Made by a program: the position numbers and the translations under genes. A DNA stretch of 64,000 nucleotides from Echiichthys vipera. Lineage: Eukaryota; Chordata; Actinopteri; Perciformes; Trachinidae. This document shows positions 37,305 to 57,585 of the stretch, piece after piece. Within the stretch, counting starts at the first letter, position 1. Each line of letters opens with the position of its first letter. Location: assembly GCA_963691815.1 (NCBI GenBank), contig OY829646.1:22456694-22520693 (forward strand), in the 5' to 3' direction. Under the pieces are notes generated by a model. The model was not told where the DNA came from and searched no databases. It worked only from the letters and a program-made list of their open reading frames with translations.

Positions 37305-37307
<3 letters not shown>
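34300..37307. other. Intergenic; two CA patches, no gene seen
   Basis: CA-rich microsatellites lie at 35716-35744 and 35873-35941, the second with GCACAA interruptions and a CAGACAGA end. A small CpG-containing open segment at 35495-35552 (minus) is discussed under findings. Nothing else is supported. Confidence 0.5.

Positions 37308-37381
<74 letters not shown>
37308..37381. repeat. (GT)n microsatellite
   Basis: About 74 bp of GT repeats, 1.1 kb downstream of the slc38a8 stop codon. Confidence 0.97.
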
Positions 37382-37383
<2 letters not shown>

Positions 37384-38094
37384 CATGTGCACGCTCACAG
37401 CAGCATGCTATAACTCCTTTAAGCTTGAAGTCAATAAACAATAAACAGGGATATTCAGCATACCTCAGCCATCAATCTGTGCTCAATGAAAGCTGCAGAT
37501 TTATATCACACAGGATTCAGGCCATGTGGGGGTCAGTGACGAGAGAGAATGGAAAAATGCAGAGGAAGGATAAGAATAATGTACTTGAAAGAATAAAATC
37601 TTAGTATTATTGACTCATGTTATCTCTTGGTTGATGTAAATAAGTATTTCAAGGGCGTAAAATCCATCTGTGTACATTAAAAAATAATATTGTCTCGCTC
37701 TGTTGATATAAACGTGGCACTCTCTTGTCAAAATGATCCCTCAGACCATAATAACAATGTTATGAGCTACATTCTTTTCTTATCTTTGTTTCTAATATGC
37801 AGTAAGGGAATGAGTGACTACACAGATAATAAAGAAATAAAGAAATAATGCTTTAGTAGTCCAATACTGCCCCCTGGCAGACTTTGCAAACTGAGATAAA
37901 GACTCAAAGAGGCAACACTTTCTCATTTAATATACTTAAAACATATTATTGACATACCAAATTAAATAATAAAACACGTATATATTCAAACAGTATTTGT
38001 TCTACACATACTTAACTCTTCTCTTTCAATTTACACTTAATTTAAATTTAAATCCAATAATTATGCACCACACAAACACATGGGTTCATCCGTG
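37382..38094. other. Intergenic, no gene seen
   Basis: 3' flank of slc38a8; no feature supported. Confidence 0.55.
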
Positions 38095-38337
<243 letters not shown>

Positions 38338-38478
38338 AATATTTTATATCCAGGTCCTGGAAGACTTTGATAAGGATCATATACAACTAAAAAACACTTT
38401 TTCAAATTCATCTTTGTGCACATAAATGACAGTGAAGCAGCTGCTGCACATGGCGTTGCGGTGATAAAAGTGTGAAAA

Positions 38479-44949
<6,471 letters not shown>

Positions 44950-45084
44950 GATCTTGAGAAAAGCTCTGACTCACAACACCAGGAGGAGAAGCTTTAACTT
45001 TGCAAAACAACTAAATCTTCCAAAGTAGTCCGGGTGTTTGGTTCATCCTTCTGAGTTTCTTTACAAGTAAACCTGCTGAGTGGG

Positions 45085-45105
45085 AGACCATGTAAATATA
45101 TAGTC
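45085..45105 (-). promoter_or_regulatory. slc38a8: slc38a8 TATA box
   Basis: The minus strand reads GACTATATATTTACATGG at about 45090-45106, 140-155 bp upstream of the slc38a8 ATG. The TATATATTTA core matches a TATA box; initiation near 45065-45075 would give a 5' UTR of about 120 nt. This is motif-based inference. Confidence 0.55.
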
Positions 45106-45119
45106 TACACCCACCCCCA

Positions 45120-45161
<42 letters not shown>
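45120..45161. repeat. (CA)n microsatellite at slc38a8 promoter
   Basis: About 40 bp of CA starting some 15 bp upstream of the putative TATA box of slc38a8. Confidence 0.95.
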
Positions 45162-45165
<4 letters not shown>

Positions 45166-46685
45166 ACTCACATGGTCTAATTGGTCATTTTGACTATTAA
45201 ACATTTCACTCTCAGGTGACAAATTTGTCACTAAAGTGAAGATGTTTGCTTGTTCTCTCTCTCGCTCTCTCTCTCTTTCTTTAGGTTTGTCTGTCTGAGG
45301 AAGTAGGCTACTGCTTAAAGTAGTTACAAGAGTTTTAACAAGAGTTATGAAACCTCTATATGATCTACTAAAGCAAACAAATGACTATTTCTATATCATT
45401 CTTAATCAGACAAAACAATTTGCAGCACACAGACCGGTAGATGTTTACGTTTTTCAGTGAACATGTTAGCCAGTTAAAAGGAAGTAACTCAGTAAGGCAC
45501 TAATCATGTCAGTTGATTTTATGGTTTAGTTGTGTACATTCCCAAATAGATTTTCAATTCAATTATTACAAACCACTTCACACACAGTTCTGTCCACATT
45601 TCCAGGTTGGTACATCAGTGGCTTTTAGCTCCTCCAGTAACAGAAATGTTGATCACTGTGGAGACAAAGGGATCCCTTTATGAGCCGGAGAGAGGAAGAA
45701 CCTTTGCAAAGCTGAAAGAGAGAGAGGAAAGTGCTGCTTGATGTGACTTAAACTGATATATTTTTTAGATGGCTAAAATATGTTTGGCTGTTGCCCTCAT
45801 CCACAGTGGTAGCCTACATTGTTTAGCTTCATGTCTTTCCTCCAGTCTGCGGCTTCTCCAACCCGTACAACCCAGCTTCGGAAATTCAGAAGCATCCCTT
45901 TAATATCAGTGAACCAGCTGCTTGTCGTCAGCAGAGAGACTGGAGAAGGCCTTTTAATTACATATTGCATATATTATTTCATTATATGACATGTAGATTG
46001 GTGTGCAGTGCAGCTTACACTGTTATGGCATTAGTTCATGTGCTGGTAAAATAAAGTCCCAGTCATATGGATTGGATAGCACAATCTACTACACATGGAA
46101 ATCATAATCCCAGCCATGTTTCATGCTACACGCCATCTGTTAGACAGCATCGGTCAAAATCCCATGAATATTGTTCTACATCGCTTCAACCAGCAGAAGG
46201 AATCTTTCACAAGATAAATATACTTTTGCTGTATCATTAAACATTTCGACAGCCGAGCGCAGACTGTGAGGACTTTGGGAAACCTTAAAAAAGATTTCAT
46301 GGCAATGTTGCAGATTTTTTTCTCAAGTGAAATGCAGGATAAAGACAGATTACAGTGAGCAGGCTCACAGAGGTGTTCTGGGGACAAAATACCTCGTTAG
46401 TTTATCCTTCAGGCATGTGCTGTTTTCAGAAATATCTCAGGATTTCACTTCAAAAAAGCTTCCTCAATTTTAATGAAGTTACCCAAGATGATGGTGATCA
46501 TTATATTTCATTATTAAAGGATATTGAAGTGATGGACAAAAAACTGGGGTTCAAAGAATATTCAACTTGACAAAAGGTGAATCAGGGGAACCATCTGCCT
46601 TTTTGGTAGACCAAATACATGTAGAAAAACCACAACGTTGTGATTTCTTTTAGAAGAAATATATTTATTGTGATAAACTGAAATG
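45162..46685. other. slc38a8 upstream / nrn1l downstream region, no gene seen
   Basis: Contains a short CT-rich patch near 45255-45280; no gene or clear repeat supported. Confidence 0.55.
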
Positions 46686-47160
46686 CATCGATTTGAACCC
46701 CTTTCACACATGCACTGCAAACCTGAAATTATCTACTTGGTGGGGACGTGTGTGAGAGTGCAAACATCCAAATCAGTCAGACTGTATATCAAACAGAGTT
46801 TACGGTCCCATTTCCCCTCATTGCCCGGTGTATTCATCGAGAGCAAATGGGCATGTTGATGAAGTTTATATCAAGGTGCAGCCAACACCAGAAGAAAACA
46901 AACCTCTGAGGGTGAAGAGGAAGACAAATAAAGCAACAAAAAATGTCTAACTGGACAGACGACAACACGCAGGAACTTCTGGCCGTAGGAATCGACAGCA
47001 AAAGTCATCAGACAAATTCAAGGAATGGCAAGATATCTACATATTTGCTCAGACTTCAGATTTCTGTAAAAATCTATAAATTATATTCATATAAAGATTT
47101 AACTGAGTCAGAAGGCAACAGATGTGAATCCCCTCTCTGTCGACAGTGACGGGCCACGTT
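46686..47160 (+). mobile_element. Non-autonomous element relic with Myb/SANT-like domain (copy 1)
   Basis: Near 46708, CACACATGCACTGCAAACCT resembles CAAAGCACATGCACCGCAAC at 51348. From ATG at 46943 the frame MSNWTDDNTQELLAVGIDSK matches the start of fish Myb/SANT-like domains (W-T-D-x-x-x-x-E-L-L). It then degenerates. The copy at 51340-51840 is its diverged sister. The right boundary is uncertain. Confidence 0.55.
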
Positions 47161-49008
47161 TGTCGTCATGAGCAAATCAGGATTATAAAGCAACGATTTC
47201 CCTCCCCTTCCTGTGGACCACCCTGGGGCCTTAGCTCAGAAAAAATCTGCACAGTAAATAACACCAAGAGCTGATAGAAAGAATCTCTGGATAAAACATA
47301 TCTGGTAAGGTAAAAAATGATGCATGGGTGGAACATAGCTAAATTACCTAGCTAGCTAAAAAGCAAGGTGACTGTATGAAGATGTAGATTAGTTATCAGT
47401 TTCACACAAAACTAAACGGTGCGACGATGACGGACCTACGACAAACTGCATCTTTTGTGACTTGCAAAAATGTCTTTTTAATTGACAAACATCATATGTG
47501 TAATTCAACGCACAAACAACTCAAACAGGATCTTGTCACTTGCCGTTGACTACTCCACATATTTGTTCTGAAATAAAGCCTCATGGGGGGACACAAAATT
47601 GTAATCTGTTTGCAAAAAGTAGACAAAGCCAAAGACTTTTTGACACGCAGTCAGGTACCACAGTCGTGTGCGTCTTGAATCAACTATATAAGCCTAAAGC
47701 TGGGGAGTGTATGTTCGACGCAGCACTATTTAAATCAGCCATTAAACCTGTGAACTCTGTGTTACAGAGGCTGTATATTAAATCAGAGTATACATCTTTA
47801 AACAGACTATAAAGCAGGACGTCCACCTGAGGTTTCAGTGCAATAACTTATTGAAGTTATAGCCTCTGACCTTTAGATGTCATACCTGCTCACGTCATGT
47901 TTAAATCATACCTCATGACAATGCTGACCCAGCAAAGTGTCACACAACCCGCCATCGTTCATTTCCACTTACAGTATTTAAGCTCCGCGCTCTGAATGCT
48001 GTTTTCAAGGGTTTTGAGGTGCAACCTGCTACACTGTGAGCGAATAAAGACGGACTAGATTAATCTACTCATGATTCTGCTGTTATGAAACAGTTTAAGA
48101 GTATTAAGATCACACACACACACACACACACGCACACACAGACACTCACACTCACACACACATGCAGCTGACACAAAATGACTGCTTTGTGTTTGTCAGC
48201 ATAAATTTAATTACAGTTTTTGTTGAGTGAAACAAAGAGGCATGTATCACTTCATACTGCGGTGAAAAAATAGAACAATGCAAATAGCCAACAACAGTAA
48301 ATTAGACAGTGAATATATTGGTAATGTGAAAACAAGTGAATAAAATGCAGTGTGTGATTGCATAACAGCTTAGAATCAAAGAAAAGTTAAATAAACATTA
48401 CAGCCACTTGGGAAAAACTTGGGAAATACTTCCACCACTGACTGATGCACTTAGAAATGACTTGTTGGACTTTGTAATTATTATATTATTCAGTGCTTTT
48501 ATTAAGATGCGTATGCTCTGTGACATTTTTAAATGCCCCACAGGGGATGCATAAAGTTATTAAATGATTGAAATGAAACTTTACTGTATGTAAAAGTTCA
48601 GAGTAGAAAAATAAACATATAAAGAAAGACCAGCAAACTACTGAAATGAAATGAAATGAAATGACACAGTTTAGACAAAGGATCATGCACACACTGCACA
48701 CAGAAATATAATTTTCTGAACTTAAACCGGTCGAACATCGTGATGAATCAAACTGCACAAAAACACAGTTTTGCATCCTGTAATAATACTCTGCATCGCA
48801 CCTGATTGGATCATATCTGAACACCTGGCATCCTTTAAAATCTCTTTTGTCCTAAAAAAAAAAATCATGCAACATCACTGATGTGCAAAAGTGATACAAA
48901 ACACACAACAAAGTAGGCTATTAGCTTATTCCTCCTTTAGCGAAGTGATCTCAATGAGCAGGAGGGTTTTTTTCTTCTCCCCCTACATTAACTGTTTGTC
49001 CCTGTTTT
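47161..49008. other. Intergenic, CA patch only
   Basis: A CA-rich patch at 48111-48161, interrupted by CGCA, GACA and CTCA, and a (GAAAT)n run near 48646-48664. No gene seen. Confidence 0.55.
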
Positions 49009-49012
49009 TTAA

Positions 49013-49358
49013 GGTGGAGTCTGCAATGCCAATCCACGCAATTTTTGTCAAATTCAGCAAATGCTGCTAACTGTGTGTTCTGTGTGCACTTAAACAAAAA
49101 AAAAATCAGATTTCTTACACATCTTTTGCTCTGTAAATCGGAAACAACCAAAGTGGCTCGGACGATACAAGACTTTTCCTGTCAAAATGCAACTGCTGCA
49201 TTTGTGAATAGGACAGACGAAAGGCCATCGATGTATAAGAGAAAGGCAGTGGGAGCGAGATGTATGGTAAAAAAAAAAAAAGGTGCACTGACGGGAGGGA
49301 TGTATTTGTTTGGATGTTCAAACCTCAATAATCTTTCTCCAAAATTGCAGACTCCACT
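49013..49358. mobile_element. TTAA-flanked MITE (GGTGGAGTCTGCAAT ends)
   Basis: Begins GGTGGAGTCTGCAATGCC and ends CAAAATTGCAGACTCCACT. The termini AGTGGAGTCTGCAAT and GGTGGAGTCTGCAAT are near-perfect inverted repeats. A TTAA lies directly outside each end (49009-49012 and 49359-49362). 346 bp, no transposase. TTAA duplication is typical of piggyBac and Kolobok elements; which one supplied the transposase is unknown. Confidence 0.85.
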
Positions 49359-49409
49359 TTAAGTGACACAGTCAATGGCCGTTCTAAGGGAGAGAAGGTG
49401 CCCCCTTAA

Positions 49410-49903
49410 AGTGTAACTCCTGCGAAAATTGAACCCAAAGACTTTTTCGGCATGAATAACGTCAAACAAGTCGATTACTGAGTTCAGTTCTATTAAACCT
49501 CGATAGAACTGAACTCCAGTGCATTCGGTAATCAACTTGTTTGGGCTGCCTTTCAATATGGACGTAGCCAGCTGCTAAGGCTTGTAGCATTTTAAAACCG
49601 TCTTTTCTAAAATGTCTAAGTTCACCTTCTGTGTTGTTGGTGCTTGGTTTTATGTGTAGGGACTGTTATCATGCTACTGCAGAGGTTTGGTGCTAATTTG
49701 AGCAATATTAGTTTAAAAAAAAAGCTGCCCCCAGTTACTCAGTGTCTGACTGTTATCAACTCTCTGGGATTTCTCTGTTAATAGGTGATCACCCAAAAAA
49801 CTTGTCTCGATGGCTTACTCGATGTATATTCATGTATATTCATGTATATTCATCTATATTCATGTATATTCATGCCGGGTTTGATTTTCGCCAGAGTTAA
49901 ACT
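49410..49903. mobile_element. TTAA-flanked MITE (AGTGTAACTC ends)
   Basis: Left end AGTGTAACTCCTGCGAAAAT; right end, read inward on the complement, AGTTTAACTCTGGCGAAAAT. TTAA flanks both ends (49406-49409 and 49904-49907). Subterminal blocks also pair: CGGCATGAATA with its complement near 49870. Contains an internal hairpin (49463-49541) and an 11 bp tandem repeat (49820-49874). 494 bp, no transposase. Confidence 0.82.
49820..49874. repeat. 11 bp tandem repeat, about 5 copies
   Basis: Head-to-tail copies of ATGTATATTC(A/C), one with CTATATTC, near the right end of the TTAA MITE. Confidence 0.9.
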
Positions 49904-50241
49904 TTAATAATAGCCTAGACCCACAAACAGTGGCGAATATTTTGGTACATTTTTCACCACACATTATCCCCAGAGATGGGAAATTGTAATTTTTCATGGG
50001 CAGTGAGGAATCAGAGGAGTCTTGTGTTTATTGCTGTATCATAAGTTTTCTTTTCTTTTGTAGAACCAAACCTGTGGGGGTGCTGGTGGTATGCAACAGT
50101 ATGCATCGCATGTGACCCTGATCCTAGATCCGCCACAAGACACAATTTGACAGCTTCATTTAAACATTTATGTAAGAATAGAAGCAACTTCTTTGTCAAC
50201 TTCTTCCTGAGAGCAAGGCAAGTCATAATCTCAATATATGA

Positions 50242-50260
50242 TTTATTTCATTTATTTATT
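50242..50260 (-). terminator. nrn1l: nrn1l poly(A) signals
   Basis: On the minus strand, three AATAAA hexamers lie 164-184 nt downstream of the nrn1l stop codon. They are the nearest canonical polyadenylation signals. Assignment is by position. Confidence 0.55.
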
Positions 50261-50423
50261 GCCTAAATAGATGCTTAACCTTTTCCAGGTAAGAAACACT
50301 GAACCATTTTTTTTCATCTGGATCCAGTTATTGCGCTCCTTATCTTAGGATCGATATGTCCTGTGTAAGTGAAGTGATACCCGTGTGTGTTTGGATGGTA
50401 GGGGCAGCCGGATGCTGGGTCAA

Positions 50424-50727
50424 CTAACTCCTGAGCAGAAGTAGTAAGGTGCTGCACACAGGGAACAACAGCGTGCTGAAGGTGGGGCTGTGCTTGTCTG
50501 TTTGCCCCTTCAGTGTTTCCTGGTTGGTCTGGTCGGGGGTGAGGGGGCTCAGAGGTGCAGGCACGGTGCTCGGTGGGAGGGTGGTGCGGCTGGCACACAT
50601 GTCGTAGAGGTTTCCAGAGAACTGCGTCTTCCTGGACTCCTGTCTCAGAGACTCCCAGACGGCTGCTGCTTCTCCAGGACAGCCGGCCAGAGCGGAGTTG
50701 GCACAAACATGGAAAGCATTCCAGGAC
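50424..50727 (-). CDS. nrn1l: nrn1l exon 3 (terminal)
   Basis: Residues 59-159 and TAG: SWNAFHVCANSALAGCPGEA, AAVWESLRQESRKTQFSGNL, YDMCASRTTLPPST, a Pro/Thr/Gln linker, and the hydrophobic tail. Acceptor CTTGAAG|GTCC. A longer overlapping open frame on the same strand (50314-50895) is not the gene. Confidence 0.92.
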
Positions 50728-53700
50728 CTTCAAGGAACCAGGACATGAGGAGGTGTCAGCATAAAAATGTAACGACACAGGAAAAGAAACAGGCAGGGCA
50801 CAAGAAAACACTCCTAAAGGCCTTGAGTGGTTTAACCCTTCACGCTGCTGCAGTGATGTACAGGTGTACCGCAGGCGGTTACAGGTAAGCACCATTCTAA
50901 CATGTCCAACAGAATTGGGCTTTAAATAACTTTTTTGAAGTTATAATCTTTAACTTTTTAACATTTGTTAATTTGACAGCACCTGTGGTTACTGGTGATG
51001 GCAAGTAAGAATATACAGTAGGTCAACATGCTGTAACTACTCCAGCAGAAAGCAATGAAAGAAGGGCATTGTTCATTTCATTTTGTTTTTGAATAGAGAA
51101 AGTAAAGGAAAGGACACTGATAAAGCCAAAGAGTCTGAATCAAATCAATAAAGTTGTCATAAACCCAAATCAATGAGTTAAAAGACTCTGTAACCCTCTG
51201 TGCTGCAGAGTCAGGTGATAATTCTCTGCGTGTTTGTCATTACGAGCACACGTGACATCCATTGTGTATGAGACTGAGAGTCTGCAGCTATGTTGCTAGC
51301 AGCTCTGTGAGGCTACTTGGTTCTCTGAGCTAAATGCTAACACGCTCACAAAGCACATGCACCGCAACCTTGAAATGGTCTAGACATGACCCTGCGGAGC
51401 TGTATGTGAGAACACAAATGTCAGAATCGGACATTAAGGAGGCCCTAACGTGCCAGCTCCCTAGCACAAAGTCTGTGTAATGGCAGATTGAGCACATATG
51501 TGAAAAGAGCCGCTCATTGTCTGGAAAATTCACAGCGAGGGAGTGGATGTGTTGATATGACGCGGCTCACACAAAACCGGAAGAGGAAGAAGGGTGATTT
51601 ACAACGCAAATGTCTAACTGGAGACACAACAAGATTCAGGAACTTCTGTCGGTGAGGACTAACGCCAAATCATCCGACACATTCAAGGAACAGCAAGAGA
51701 CTTGGTTCTTTAGTATCAAATTAAGAACCAGCATGTGCTGCCTCCACGCTTTAGGCTCAAACGTTCACCAAAAACAAACAGAGTATTTCCAATAAGTGAG
51801 AACGCATCTGACATAGAATTTCCTCTTGTGTGCTACATGTGTGAATGAGAAAACTTTGGATAATTAATGAGATAATTACCTGATTCATCGCTAAAGGACA
51901 AGTCAGGGATCACCAAATTGAGTTCACAGGAATCCATCCAACAGCTGTTGAGCACAGCGTGGACTGTCTGACACTACCATCCCCATCAGAGCAGCTTTAA
52001 AGTTGTATTTAAAGTTGAATTGAGATATGTTGTTTCTCCCAGCATCTTTGGCAGTAAGATGTCATTGCAGGCGAGCCTTTTCTTTCAGGGCCCTTCATCT
52101 TTTCACGTTCATGGTCACTATGTGTGTTGACAATTTTTTTATTTATTTTTGCTCTTCTGTAAACTATTTAAACACATTCACCTCTCCACTTCTAGTCTTT
52201 CCCCAATATGTTCCCTTCTTAAATACACACACACATTCCTGTTACACTTCTTCCCTTACTACCTGACTCAGAAGTGAACGCAGCATAACCATTAGTTGTC
52301 AGCAGCGTCACTAACATGGTGGCCTTCTTTACATCTAGGGAGCAAATGTCGCCACAGACTTGGATATTGTAATACTCAGCAAAAATGCAAGTAGAAGTGC
52401 TTTCATCAGTGGGTCATATGATCAATCATCATTGTTTTAACTCACTCTTTGATAGAAAGGAACTTAAACGACAATTAAATAGATGAAAACCATACAGAGT
52501 ACCGCTTTAAGGACTAAACTTTAATAATTTGGGACAAATTGTTTTAAGACACAGAAGGTGTTAGTGGATGGTTACCACAGTGATGGGCAGACACACACCT
52601 GCAGATTGCATCAATGTCCTGCATGCTCTGGTCTTTTTGTTTTTCCGCCAAACTGTCTCCGAGAGTGAGTAAACACTGAGCGAAACCCTTGTAGATGGAA
52701 CCACATGAAACAGGGATTGCAGCTCCGAAACACACAGGAACCAGGCCTAGTGGAGAGAAAGAGAGAATATTTTACATAATTTTACCAAAACAGGTGTAAA
52801 TAAATGAACGTGTATACGAGGAAGAGAGATAAATAAGATCGCTCTGTGCTTTGGGTCGAGGATTTCATCTTGTGGAGTGAAACACAATGTTTATATGATC
52901 CATCCAGTGCTTAGATGGATCAAACAAATACACAAATATGTTGTATTCCATTCATCTGGAGGGATTATACAACCTCAAAGCCAAATTCAGTGAAGGACTG
53001 TAAAAGCTTGCGTGAGCTGTTTGAGTGCATTGATCAGCTCATACGTAACACGTCCCTCTGAGCCAGGTTCGAGTTTTCACTGAAACATTCCTGAAAAGGT
53101 ACGGCTCAAGGATTTACTGGAATATTTAAACATTCATTTGGAAATAGACATTTGTGCATTGGTGTCAATTGGTCGGTCTCTTCCTTTGAAAGGGACATTT
53201 GCTTTGTTGTTGGCCTTGTAGACAACTGTGGACACATCCAGCTGACAGCAGCTGCTCCAGGGTCAAAAGTGCACAACATGACCAAAGTATGTGGACGCTT
53301 GAATAAAATAATGCACCATGGATAATTATTTGTTTATGAATCTCATTACAAACGATTGGCTGCAGATGTCAGACATTTATCGGTCGCTATCAGTAGGCTA
53401 CATGTGCGCGGATCTTTTAAGAACTTGATCCAGCCCCTGCGAACATTGCTTGTGCTCGCTTTACACTCTCTTTGCCTTCCCCCAAACTGTAGGCACACAG
53501 TTTTCAACTATTCTCAAATGTATCACTGTGTGATGAAGCATTAATGCCTCTTTCATTTATAAATACAGATTTAAAGTTGGCAGGGTCATCAGTTAACTCC
53601 AAGTTGCAAACAAAAAAAGCAATTTCATCTTTGAAATCATCTGCTCACTTTCATTAATGTGCTGTTGTAATTGTTTTGAAATGTCCCTTCTCTATATTTA

Positions 53701-53917
53701 ATTTTGTTGAATCATGATATTAATGTATTGTTCATCCCACAATCATCTTCCGCAGCATCGTTTTACTGATACTAACTGCAACATGTAATTATCTTTAAAA
53801 AAAGTTGATTTAATTGACATACATCTCATAAATATGCAAACATACTTTAAATGCCCTCAAAAAGAGAAAAGTAGATTTCGCACCAAAGCACATGATGTCA
53901 GACCAAAAGCATGCCAT

Positions 53918-53968
<51 letters not shown>

Positions 53969-54293
53969 GGGGACAGAGAGAGAATCAGAACATGAGGGAC
54001 AGTGAGTATTTCATTAAGGTAAGTGCATTTGTAAAAACCTTTATCAGCTGTTTTAACTACGTTGATCTTTTTCTGACAAACCTGCTAAAATGTTTCCGAT
54101 CTTCTAGAAGAGCTTCAAGACGTGCACAAACAGACACATCAGCAAAACTGTAAAACCAGTAAGAGCGCACAACAACAGGCAAGAGAAAACTCAGCACTTA
54201 CAAACTTTTTTTCCCAGAAGACTTAAATGCACACACTCAGACAACGATTAAATAAACATCCTTACTGAGGCAGAGAGCGATGGACAGCAGCAT
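50424..54293 (-). CDS. nrn1l: neuritin-like protein, whole gene span
   Basis: Secreted, GPI-anchored neuritin-family protein; neuritin promotes neurite outgrowth and synapse maturation at the cell surface. Three coding exons (54266-54293, 52599-52746, 50424-50727) join in phase to give 159 residues against about 165 in human. Signal peptide MLLSIALCLSLVPVCFG, residues 1-17. Mature core with the six family cysteines C24, C34, C58, C67, C75 and C103, and motifs CGSIYKGFAQCLLTLGDSLA and WESLRQESRK..FSGNLYDMC. A C-terminal hydrophobic tail (residues 142-157, STLLFPVCSTLLLLL) fits a GPI attachment signal. The pattern CxxxYKGFxxCLLxLGDS identifies neuritins; spacing and the low-complexity Pro/Thr linker (109-141) favour NRN1L over NRN1. 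Confidence 0.93.
50728..52598. other. nrn1l: nrn1l intron 2
   Basis: Holds the Myb/SANT element relic at 51340-51840 and, near 51265-51335, a TTGCTAGCAGCTCTGTGAGG/AAATGCTAACACGCTCACA fragment of a dispersed fish repeat. No coding seen. Confidence 0.75.
51340..51840 (+). mobile_element. Non-autonomous element relic with Myb/SANT-like domain (copy 2)
   Basis: From ATG at 51610 the frame MSNWRHNKIQELLSVRTNAK and SSDTFKEQQ parallels copy 1 (MSNWTDDNTQELLAVGIDSK). The outer blocks CAAAGCACATGCACCGCAAC (left) and TGTGTGCTACATGTGTGAAT (right) form a weak inverted pair. It is decayed and lies in nrn1l intron 2 on the opposite strand. Confidence 0.55.
52599..52746 (-). CDS. nrn1l: nrn1l exon 2
   Basis: Residues 10-59: the rest of the signal peptide (SLVPVCFGAAIP), then the conserved core VSCGSIYKGFAQCLLTLGDS and QDIDAICR. 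Acceptor CACTAG|GCCT, donor GCAG|GTGTGT, phase 2. Confidence 0.93.
52747..54265. other. nrn1l: nrn1l intron 1
   Basis: Contains a (CA)n microsatellite at 53917-53968. Near 53260-53300, TGACCAAAGTATGTGGACGC resembles a piece of a short Tc1/mariner-type fish repeat. No coding seen. Confidence 0.75.
53917..53968. repeat. (CA)n microsatellite
   Basis: About 51 bp of CA in nrn1l intron 1. Confidence 0.96.
54266..54293 (-). CDS. nrn1l: nrn1l exon 1
   Basis: Only 28 coding bases: MLLSIALCL plus the first base of a Ser codon, the start of the signal peptide. Donor CTCA|GTAAGG. The start is chosen because it directly precedes the hydrophobic run and the phase joins exon 2 exactly. Confidence 0.85.
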
Positions 54294-54549
54294 CGACGCC
54301 CTGCCTGGTTGGGACTTCATCGTTCCTTCCACGAGTCTCGTGGAGCTGAGTTTCACCTCTGAACCAGACAGAGGCTCTGATGTGAAGCTCCCACTGACTT
54401 TAAGTCCAAAGAGTCTACAGTTGCTTTTTCAAAATGTGATGCGTCCTGTTATTCGTTGGGAATTCATCAGATTGCAAAAGTACAGCAATGACCAACCCGG
54501 GTGGATTAACAGTGAAAGGGACCGATGCATCAAAGAGAGTAAGAGGATG

Positions 54550-57284
<2,735 letters not shown>

Positions 57285-57585
57285 GGAGGAAACGCTGCAA
57301 CGATTAATCAATTGTCAACTATTAAATTTATCACCAACTAGGGTATTTTGGTAATCGTTTTGAGTAAGCTTCTTAAATGTGAATATGTTCTGGTTTCTTT
57401 CCTCCTCTATGGCAGTAAACTGAACATATTTGAATTGTGGACAAAAACATCTTGAGCTTTGGGAAACACTGATCCACATTTTCACAATATTCACACATTT
57501 AATAAACCAAACGACTAATCAAGAAAATAATATACAGATTAATCAATAATGAAAATAATCGTTAGTTAGTCAGCCCCTACGTATT
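57285..57585 (-). repeat. Dispersed fish repeat (CAACGATTAATCAATTG type)
   Basis: Ends GCTGCAACGATTAATCAATT and AATAATCGTTAGTTAGTCAG form a partial inverted pair. The interior holds TTCTTAAATGTGAATATGTT, GGCAGTAAACTGAACATATT, TTGAGCTTTGGGAAACACTG and a GACTAATCAAGAAAATAAT block. This order is that of a very common teleost interspersed element, read here on the minus strand. Confidence 0.7.

Noticed and set aside
49045..49362. 105-codon frame
   Set aside because: Lies wholly inside a TTAA-flanked MITE and has homopolymer-derived Lys runs.
50314..50895. 193-codon minus-strand frame at nrn1l
   Set aside because: Out of frame with the neuritin exon, which is fixed by cysteine spacing and splice phase.
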